NCBI RefSeq assembly: GCF_023614525.1
Contig: NZ_CP097885.1
Location: 742,501-806,500, forward strand
Reading direction: 5' to 3'
Origin: Peptoniphilus genitalis
Lineage (GTDB): Bacteria > Bacillota > Clostridia > Tissierellales > Peptoniphilaceae
DNA: 64,000 nucleotides
Position numbers and translations under genes: made by a program. Positions 58,223 to 64,000 of this stretch are shown piece by piece (the first letter of the stretch is position 1; each line of letters opens with the position of its first letter). A model generated the notes under the pieces. It was not told where the DNA came from. It saw nothing but the letters and a program-made list of their open reading frames with translations, and did no database searches.

Positions 58223-58450
58223 TTATTTTAGCAATTCATCTAGTCTTGCTTTGTCGAAGCCAACGATTTGTTCGTCGTCAACACAAATTACAGGAACTCC
58301 TGTGTAACCCATTGCCATTAATTCTTGTCTTGCTTCTTTGTCAGTTTGCACGTTCTTTTCTTCAAAGGCAACTTCCCTGTCTTTAAGATAGTCTTTTGCC
58401 ATTGTGCAATAAGGGCAAGTGTTACTTGTATATACTGTTACTTTACTCAT
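58223..58450 (-). CDS. Glutaredoxin-like thiol oxidoreductase
   Basis: 75 residues from the ATG at 58450, 7 nt after AGGAGG; an ATG 6 nt earlier is too close to it. Thioredoxin fold with CPYC in TSNTCPYCTMAKDYL, the cis-Pro in TGVPVI, and the C-terminal VGFDKARLDELL. It resembles NrdH/YruB glutaredoxins that reduce cytosolic disulfides with thioredoxin reductase. It follows the ArsR gene by about 130 bp and has its own terminator. Confidence 0.92.
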   Translation of the reverse strand: MSKVTVYTSNTCPYCTMAKDYLKDREVAFEEKNVQTDKEARQELMAMGYTGVPVICVDDEQIVGFDKARLDELLK

Positions 58451-58582
58451 ATTCATTCCTCCTCGTTACTTTTTCATTATACTCCAAGGTCCTTAATAAA
58501 ATCAAACCTTTTGAGCTTTCTTCTATGTGAATAAAAATTTCTTCTATTAAATATGCATAAATATACAAATTTTTATTTAAAT

Positions 58583-58933
58583 CTATAACTTATGCTCAGC
58601 GTGTTCAAGTCCGTCTTTAAAAATGCAAAGTACGTGATCATCATCAAGAGAATAGTAGGCTCTTCTACCACGTCTTTTTACCTTAATTAGGTTTTGAGTC
58701 CTAAGTAGGGCAAGTTGATGAGATATTGAGGACTGACTCATGCCAAGTAGCTCTGAAATATCAGACACGCATAGGGGACCATTCATCAAGGCGTAAATTA
58801 TTTTTATCCTTGTCGGGTCCGATAGGGTCTTAAATATTTGGGATAAGTTGTTTACTAAGTTTTCTTTCCTATTAAAGTTGGATATATCCTCCTGAACTTT
58901 TTCAGGTATATCGTCGATTAAGTTCGTTTTCAT
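58583..58933 (-). CDS. ArsR/SmtB-family metal-sensing repressor
   Basis: 116 residues from the ATG at 58933 (AAGGA 5 nt upstream); a GTG 18 nt earlier overlaps rsmA. Winged helix with LSDPTRIKIIYAL and VSDISELLGMSQSSISHQLA. The alpha5 metal site D-x-H-x10-H-x2-H is complete: D98, H100, H111 and H114, as in SmtB/CzrA sensors of Zn/Co. The alpha3 site of CadC type is incomplete (LCVSD). No metal exporter stands next to it; the mntP remnant is 440 bp downstream. It lies 7 nt after rsmA. Confidence 0.92.
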   Translation of the reverse strand: MKTNLIDDIPEKVQEDISNFNRKENLVNNLSQIFKTLSDPTRIKIIYALMNGPLCVSDISELLGMSQSSISHQLALLRTQNLIKVKRRGRRAYYSLDDDHVLCIFKDGLEHAEHKL

Positions 58934-58940
58934 AATTTCC

Positions 58941-59792
58941 TTACCCCACACTTTTAAAGTTTACACTTAAAATGATGAACTCTTCAAGGCTGAGGGTCTC
59001 TGCCCTTCTTCCTCCATCAATTCCACTAAGTTCAAGAGCTCTTTTGATATCGTCCTTGCTATAGGGAAGTCCTGAGTTGGAAAAAGAATTTAACAAGGTC
59101 TTTCTCCTTGTTGTAAAGGCTGCTCTCACTATCTTAAATAAGAAGTCTGTGTCAAGGTCTTCTCTTTCCTTCATTTTTAAGTTTACAACTGCTGAATCAA
59201 CATTAGGCTTTGGCATAAATACTGAGCTAGGAACTTGAAACTTGTACTTGCAGTCTGTGTAATAATTTATAAAGACTGAAAGAGATCCATAGTCCTTGTT
59301 GCCCGGTTGAGCTGCTAGTCTCTTTGCAACTTCCTTTTGTACCATTACTGTTATAGATATTAAATTTACCTTAGATAAAAGCAACTTTTCTATAATTGGT
59401 GTTGTTACATAATAAGGTAGGTTTGCAACGACCTTAAAGCCCTCGTCGCCAAACTCTTCTCCAGCGATTTTTTCAAGGTCAAGTTCAAGGAAGTCACCGT
59501 AGATAACTTTTACATTTTCTATGTCCAAAGTTTCCTTGTGAAGGTCCCTTAGCTTTTCATCTATCTCGACAGCCACTACCTTCTTTGCCCTCAGTGCCAA
59601 CTCCTCTGTCATGGTACCAACACCTGGACCAATCTCTAGTATGTTGTCATATTCACTTATTTCTGCTGCATCAGCAATTTTTCTAACAATATTTCCATCT
59701 ATTAAAAAGTTTTGTCCCAGAGACTTTGTAAATCTAAAGCCATACTTGGAAAGTATTTCTGAAAGTTTGCTGGGTTTATATAATCTATCTAT
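58941..59792 (-). CDS. rsmA: 16S rRNA dimethyladenosine transferase, apparent ATA start
   Basis: 283 residues when read from ATA at 59792. Homologues begin exactly here (DRLYKPSKLSEILSKYGFRF then TKSLGQNFLID), an in-frame TGA lies two codons upstream, and the first ATG (59612) would lose the SAM motif EIGPGVGTMT. The catalytic NLPYYVTTP is near residue 125. RsmA (KsgA) makes m6,2A1518/1519 in 16S rRNA. It overlaps rnmV's stop by 8 nt, so translation coupling may help start at ATA. Order metG-tatD-rnmV-rsmA is classical for Firmicutes. Confidence 0.9.
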   Translation of the reverse strand: MDRLYKPSKLSEILSKYGFRFTKSLGQNFLIDGNIVRKIADAAEISEYDNILEIGPGVGTMTEELALRAKKVVAVEIDEKLRDLHKETLDIENVKVIYGDFLELDLEKIAGEEFGDEGFKVVANLPYYVTTPIIEKLLLSKVNLISITVMVQKEVAKRLAAQPGNKDYGSLSVFINYYTDCKYKFQVPSSVFMPKPNVDSAVVNLKMKEREDLDTDFLFKIVRAAFTTRRKTLLNSFSNSGLPYSKDDIKRALELSGIDGGRRAETLSLEEFIILSVNFKSVG

Positions 59793-60336
59793 GGGAGTTC
59801 ACTTCCTTCATAGCCTCTTCAAATTCTTCCCTTGTTATTCCAAAGGAATTTAATTTGCTTAGGGTCTTTTTTCCATTTCCATATCCTATCTTTAGGATTT
59901 CAGAAAGCATCTCACGTCTTCTGCTTGCATCATCAGAGTTTACTAGGTCATTTTTTATTAAGTCAGCCATGGTAAATTCTGTAGACTTTTCAGTCTTTGT
60001 TGCCCTAGCAGCCTTTAGTGCCTTTAGGATTTCTTCTGGCGAAGCATTCTCTACTCCAATGTCCCCATGTTTTGTGGAAACCCTTTGAGAAAGGTAGGCA
60101 TGCTTGGCAGTGGGAATTTCATCTGCAATTCTCTTTCTTATTTGTGATCCAACGTAGTCAGAGTCTGTAAAAATTATTATTCCCTTCTTCTTGTCCATTT
60201 CCTTTAAGAGATTTATTAATTTCCTTCCGAAAGCAAAGCCGTGAGTGGTTATAATTTCTGCATCAACTGCCTTTTTAATGGCAATCTCATCATCACGACC
60301 CTCTGCGACAATTACTTCTTTAATTGTCATCTTCAT
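59785..60336 (-). CDS. rnmV: Ribonuclease M5
   Basis: 183 residues. A TOPRIM domain has EVIVAEGRDD (Glu and Asp metal ligands) at the N-terminus and FTDSDYVGSQIRKRI about 50 residues on; the C-terminal half is the RNase M5 substrate domain (FGITREEFEEAMKEV). It matures 5S rRNA. Its ATG overlaps the tatD stop in ATGA. Confidence 0.96.
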   Translation of the reverse strand: MKMTIKEVIVAEGRDDEIAIKKAVDAEIITTHGFAFGRKLINLLKEMDKKKGIIIFTDSDYVGSQIRKRIADEIPTAKHAYLSQRVSTKHGDIGVENASPEEILKALKAARATKTEKSTEFTMADLIKNDLVNSDDASRRREMLSEILKIGYGNGKKTLSKLNSFGITREEFEEAMKEVNSHR

Positions 60337-61097
60337 ATTCCAAAAAACCTCTTTGTATTTTCTGCCGTTATCTTTTCCACTTCTTCTGGATCAATTTGCC
60401 TTAGGTCTGCAATGTATTGACAGACAAACTTCACAAGCTTGGGCTCATTTCTCTTTCCCCTATAAGGGACAGGTGTCATATAAGGACAGTCCGTCTCAAG
60501 TAGGAGCCTATCAAGGGGCACCTTCTTTGCAACTTCCTTTGGAGTCTTGGCATTTTTAAAGGTAACTGCACCGCCAAGTGCAAGGTAGTCCCCCATCTTC
60601 ACATACTCTTCCATCATCTCAACCGATTGAGAGAAGCAGTGGATTAAGGCTGTGAATTCATATTTTTCGTGGGCTTCCTTTAAGATGTCAAAGGTATCCT
60701 TAACTGCATCACGAGAGTGGATGACAATATTTTTTCCAAGTCTTGCCGCAAGTTCGATTTGTCTTTTAAAGACTTCCTTTTGGACATCTCTAGGTGAGTT
60801 GTCGTAGTAATAGTCTAGGCCAATTTCTCCAATTGCCATAACTTTTTCATTTTTAGAAAGTTCAATTAATCTCTCTTCCACCTGGTCATCATAGGTCTTT
60901 GCCTCATGAGGGTGGACTCCAATGGCTGCATAAATATTTTCGTATTTATTTGCAAGCTCCACTGACCTCTCAGATGATGGGAGGTCAGAAGAATTATTTA
61001 TTACAAGTTCTATTCCATTATCACCTAGGCTCTTTATTAGGCTGTCTCTGTCTTCATCAAAGGCAGGATCATCTAGGTGGACATGTGAATCTATCAT
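60333..61097 (-). CDS. tatD: TatD-family metal-dependent deoxyribonuclease
   Basis: 254 residues of the amidohydrolase-like TIM barrel. Metal ligands are DSHVHLDD (H-x-H), GEIGLDYYY (Glu), VIHSRDA (His), LIHCFSQS (His) and ETDCPYMTPV (Asp). TatD has 3'-5' exonuclease activity. It is 8 nt after metG. Confidence 0.96.
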   Translation of the reverse strand: MIDSHVHLDDPAFDEDRDSLIKSLGDNGIELVINNSSDLPSSERSVELANKYENIYAAIGVHPHEAKTYDDQVEERLIELSKNEKVMAIGEIGLDYYYDNSPRDVQKEVFKRQIELAARLGKNIVIHSRDAVKDTFDILKEAHEKYEFTALIHCFSQSVEMMEEYVKMGDYLALGGAVTFKNAKTPKEVAKKVPLDRLLLETDCPYMTPVPYRGKRNEPKLVKFVCQYIADLRQIDPEEVEKITAENTKRFFGI

Positions 61098-61105
61098 CTT
61101 TTCTC

Positions 61106-63061
61106 CTAACTAATTTTTGCTCCTGATTTAAGGTCTGCTAAAGTTGATGCAAGGCTTAGGTTCTTTTCATCGTCTTCTGCTGCAAGAATCATTCCCTTGG
61201 ATTCAATTCCTCTTAACTTAATTGGCTTTAAGTTTACAATCATTAGGACCTTCTTGCCAATTAAATCTTCTTTCTTGTAGTGGTCTTTGATGCCAGAAAC
61301 AACTTGTCTTTCCATGTCGCCAACTTTTAATTTTAATACAAAAAGTTTGTCAGCCTTTGGATGGTCTTCTACATCAAGAACTTCAGCTACCCTTATATCA
61401 AGTTTGTCAAAATCATCTATAGTAACTTCTTCTTTTATATCTTCTTTTTCTTCCTTCTTTTCCTTCATAATTCTTGACTCTAATAGAGCTGTGTTTTCTT
61501 CATTAAATCTTTCGATTTCAGCTTCAATGTCAAGTCTTGGGAAGATGACTTCTCCCTTTCTAACCTTAGTATCATCAGGAAGTAGGCCAAAGACTCTTGA
61601 GTCTTCCCAGGAAACTTTTTCATCAAGACCAAGTTGTTCCCTAATCTTTAGAGAAGTTTCCTTAATAAATGGATAAATTAAAACAGAAACAATTCTCAAA
61701 CTTTCTGCCAAGTTATATAAAACAGTGTTTAGTCTGTCCTTCTTGTCTTCGTCCTTTGCAAGCTTCCAAGGTTCAGTTTCGTCAACATACTTGTTAGTCC
61801 TCCTGATTAGCTTCCAAATCGCTTCTAAGGCAACAGAAAATTCATAGTGTTCCATTGCTTTTTCAACCTTATCTACAACAGACACTGCAAGATTTTCTAA
61901 ATCATCATCAAGGTCTTCTCTAACGCCCATGTCTTTGATGACTCCGTCGTTATACTTGCCAATCATAGAAACAGTTCTTGAAAGTAGGTTGCCAAGGTCA
62001 TTAGCTAAGTCAGAGTTAAGTCTTTGCATGAATTTTTCTATGTTAAAGGATCCATCAGAACCAAAGGAGAATTCACGAAGTAGGAAGTACTTAAGAGCAT
62101 CAACTCCGTAAAGCTTGATAATTGGTTCAGGGTAAATAACATTTCCCTTAGACTTACTCATCTTGTCGTTGTCAAATAAAATCCAGCCGTGGCCAAATAC
62201 CTTGTCAGGTAGAGGTAGGTCAAGGGCCATTAAGATTGCCGGCCAAATAATAACGTGGAATCTAATGATTTCCTTTCCAACGAAGTGGACACCCGCTGGC
62301 CAATAGTCATTAAATTTTTCTTTATCAGTTCCATATCCAATTGCAGTCAAGTAGCAAGTTAGGGCATCAATCCAAACGTAGACAACGTGCTTAGGATCAA
62401 AGGGAACCTTAACTCCCCAGTCAAAAGTTGACCTTGAAACAGAAAGATCTTCAAGTCCGCTTTCTCCTTCAAAGAAGTTTTTAACCATTTCATTTTTTCT
62501 AAAAGCTGGCTCAATAAACTCAGGGTGGTCTTCATAATATTTTAAAAGTCTGTCCTTGTATTTAGAAAGTCTAAAGAAGTAAGACTCTTCATTAGTAAGT
62601 TCAGTTGATCTGCCACAGTCAGGACAAGTGTGACCTTCACCTAGCTGAGCTTCAGTCCAGAAAGACTCACAAGGCTTACAGTAGTAGCCCTTGTATTCGC
62701 CCTTGTAGATATCGCCCTTGTCATAAAGTTTTTGGAAGATTTCTTGAACGTCCTTTTCGTGATCTTCATCAGTTGACCTAACAAAGTAATCGTAATCAAT
62801 ATCCATGATTTCCCAAAGCTTCTTTATGTTCTTAACAATTCCATCAACATAAGCCTTTGGCTTCATGCCAAATTCCTTAGCCTTATCTTCTATCTTTTGG
62901 CCGTGTTCATCAGTACCAGTAGTGAAGAAAACATCATAGCCTTGCATTGTCTTAAATCTCTTAACGCAATCAACTGCCACAGTACAATAAGTGTGGCCAA
63001 TGTGAAGATTATCACTTGGATAGTAAATTGGCGTTGTAACATAAAATTTTTTATTACTCAT
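61106..63061 (-). CDS. metG: Methionyl-tRNA synthetase with C-terminal tRNA-binding domain
   Basis: 651 residues from the ATG at 63061 (GGAGG 6 nt upstream); an upstream ATG has no ribosome site. HIGH motif HIGHTY, KMSKS motif DKMSKSKGNV, a zinc knuckle CKPC...CPDC, and the C-terminal EMAP/Arc1p-like domain (from about 550, DIRVAEVLDVEDHPKADKL) joined by a Lys/Glu-rich linker. It charges both initiator and elongator tRNA-Met. A small hairpin with seven T lies just before the ribosome site. Confidence 0.97.
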   Translation of the reverse strand: MSNKKFYVTTPIYYPSDNLHIGHTYCTVAVDCVKRFKTMQGYDVFFTTGTDEHGQKIEDKAKEFGMKPKAYVDGIVKNIKKLWEIMDIDYDYFVRSTDEDHEKDVQEIFQKLYDKGDIYKGEYKGYYCKPCESFWTEAQLGEGHTCPDCGRSTELTNEESYFFRLSKYKDRLLKYYEDHPEFIEPAFRKNEMVKNFFEGESGLEDLSVSRSTFDWGVKVPFDPKHVVYVWIDALTCYLTAIGYGTDKEKFNDYWPAGVHFVGKEIIRFHVIIWPAILMALDLPLPDKVFGHGWILFDNDKMSKSKGNVIYPEPIIKLYGVDALKYFLLREFSFGSDGSFNIEKFMQRLNSDLANDLGNLLSRTVSMIGKYNDGVIKDMGVREDLDDDLENLAVSVVDKVEKAMEHYEFSVALEAIWKLIRRTNKYVDETEPWKLAKDEDKKDRLNTVLYNLAESLRIVSVLIYPFIKETSLKIREQLGLDEKVSWEDSRVFGLLPDDTKVRKGEVIFPRLDIEAEIERFNEENTALLESRIMKEKKEEKEDIKEEVTIDDFDKLDIRVAEVLDVEDHPKADKLFVLKLKVGDMERQVVSGIKDHYKKEDLIGKKVLMIVNLKPIKLRGIESKGMILAAEDDEKNLSLASTLADLKSGAKIS

Positions 63062-63150
63062 AAAACCTCCATAAAAAAACCCAATCCACTGGGATAAGGC
63101 CTTGGCATAATCTGTCAATATTCCGATAAATTTCTACATATATTAGAATA

Positions 63151-63179
63151 ATTATAACTGAATAACTTCATAAAATCAA
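63151..63179 (-). promoter_or_regulatory. metG operon promoter
   Basis: TTGATT (63174-63179), 17-bp spacer, TATAAT (63151-63156) on the minus strand, giving a leader of about 85 nt. Confidence 0.8.
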
Positions 63180-63233
63180 TTTTGGTTAAGCTTATAACCT
63201 ATGATATCAACTATAAATAGTTGCTTTTTGTTA

Positions 63234-64000
63234 TTAGATTTTATTATAATCTTGTTTAACCTCCTCAGGAGTTTCCCCTAAGAAATAATTTTCTATCTTT
63301 TCCCAAAAAAACTTAGTATAATTAATTACTTTTTCCTTCCTTGTATCGCCATCCGCCTCATGTTTAAATAGATATGTCAGCATAGCTATATTAAGTCTGT
63401 GTTTATCATATATATCGTTTAAGATATAATTCTGATATTTTTCCCCTTGTCCAATAGACTTTTCCAAAGGAGAAATTGAGTTGATTCTCATATAAAGCTG
63501 AGGCGAATTTCCTTTCTCAATGTTATATGATAAAAGATTTAGATTTTCCGCAATTGACAAAACTATTGTATCTTTTTTTTGATTCAATATTCCATTATTT
63601 TTTCTTGTGTAAATTTTTTTAAAACCTTTATCTTTTCTAATTACATCCGTATTATCAAATATCAGTTTTTTTAATTGTTGTTTTGTAAAATCTATAAATA
63701 CATCATAGCTTTGAGTTATTTTATAAGCCGTAGTTTGATTTATTCTTTCACTGATAAAAGTATAAGATGTTAGGTTCTGATAATCGAAGCAAGCATTAAT
63801 TAAAGTTTGTGCGATAGTTTTTGACTCCATATCATTTATCGACTTTAAATTTGATCTTAAAAAGTAAGAAAGATCATCGCTAGTGAAAAATATCTCTTTT
63901 CTTTTTTTACTTCCTAAGAAAGTCGAAAAAATATCTAGGCAATTATTAAAATAATATAATTTGTCATTTATATTATTTTTATCAAAATCATCTACTTGAA
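63234..64000 (-). CDS. Protein of unknown function, 5' end beyond the window
   Basis: The frame is open from base 64000 to the stop at 63234 (about 255 codons); the ATG at 63830 is internal, not the start, since coding continues upstream (QVDDFDKNNINDKLYYFNNC). The protein is soluble, rich in Asn/Lys/Ile and free of predicted membrane segments. No family is recognised. Base composition is AT-richer than the metG cluster, and it ends the housekeeping block, so it may mark the edge of an accessory region. Confidence 0.65.
   Translation of the reverse strand, partial: QVDDFDKNNINDKLYYFNNCLDIFSTFLGSKKRKEIFFTSDDLSYFLRSNLKSINDMESKTIAQTLINACFDYQNLTSYTFISERINQTTAYKITQSYDVFIDFTKQQLKKLIFDNTDVIRKDKGFKKIYTRKNNGILNQKKDTIVLSIAENLNLLSYNIEKGNSPQLYMRINSISPLEKSIGQGEKYQNYILNDIYDKHRLNIAMLTYLFKHEADGDTRKEKVINYTKFFWEKIENYFLGETPEEVKQDYNKI

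Overview
The window reads as chromosome of a low-GC, strictly anaerobic, amino-acid-fermenting Firmicute, most like Peptoniphilus/Anaerococcus (Peptoniphilaceae). This rests on AT-rich intergenic DNA, strong AGGAGG ribosome sites, T-box and CIRCE control, oxygen defence by superoxide reductase, rubrerythrin and thiol peroxidase, and a near-complete Na+-coupled hydroxyglutarate pathway of glutamate fermentation. The genus is an inference.

Left part (1-9.9 kb): the 5' end of an InlB-repeat surface protein, a PAS-PP2C phosphatase, an rRNA methyltransferase, superoxide reductase, an iron alcohol dehydrogenase, a heterodimeric ABC exporter, RidA and a PnuC-type transporter. From 10.0 to 16.3 kb lies the most distinctive unit: a seven-gene operon of aconitase X (two subunits), a three-part TRAP transporter, a 2-hydroxyacid dehydrogenase and a GntR/FCD regulator. 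It is read from one strong promoter whose -10 is covered by a palindrome. Its substrate is not known.

Middle part (16.6-48 kb): tuf, a MATE pump, a 2-hydroxyacid dehydrogenase with formimidoylglutamase, a tryptophan ABC transporter under a T-box with a UGG specifier, htpG behind a CIRCE-like site, a TrxR-like flavoprotein with an apparent ATT start, a second decarboxylase beta subunit followed by a 41-residue gamma-like protein, a decayed IS110 transposase, rubrerythrin near a Fur-like box, tpx-rlmH, a DsrE-like gene with one nonsense codon, a ZIP transporter, cls, typA, hisS, the glutamate symporter gltS, an aldehyde dehydrogenase, a DUF2975/XRE pair, a leucine-rich-repeat protein, an ornithine-cyclodeaminase-family enzyme and a membrane acyltransferase.

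Right part (48-64 kb): two adjacent same-strand units, gcdD-gcdC-gcdB-gctA-gctB-gcdA and hgdC-hgdA-hgdB, encode the steps from (R)-2-hydroxyglutarate to crotonyl-CoA, including the biotin-dependent Na+-pumping glutaconyl-CoA decarboxylase. GltS supplies glutamate and HutG can produce it from formiminoglutamate. The 2-hydroxyglutarate dehydrogenase is not obvious; the enzyme at 20.2 kb is one candidate. The end holds metG-tatD-rnmV-rsmA with an ArsR regulator and a glutaredoxin, a truncated mntP fragment, a degenerate 36-bp tandem repeat, and a 5'-truncated gene of unknown function at the right edge.
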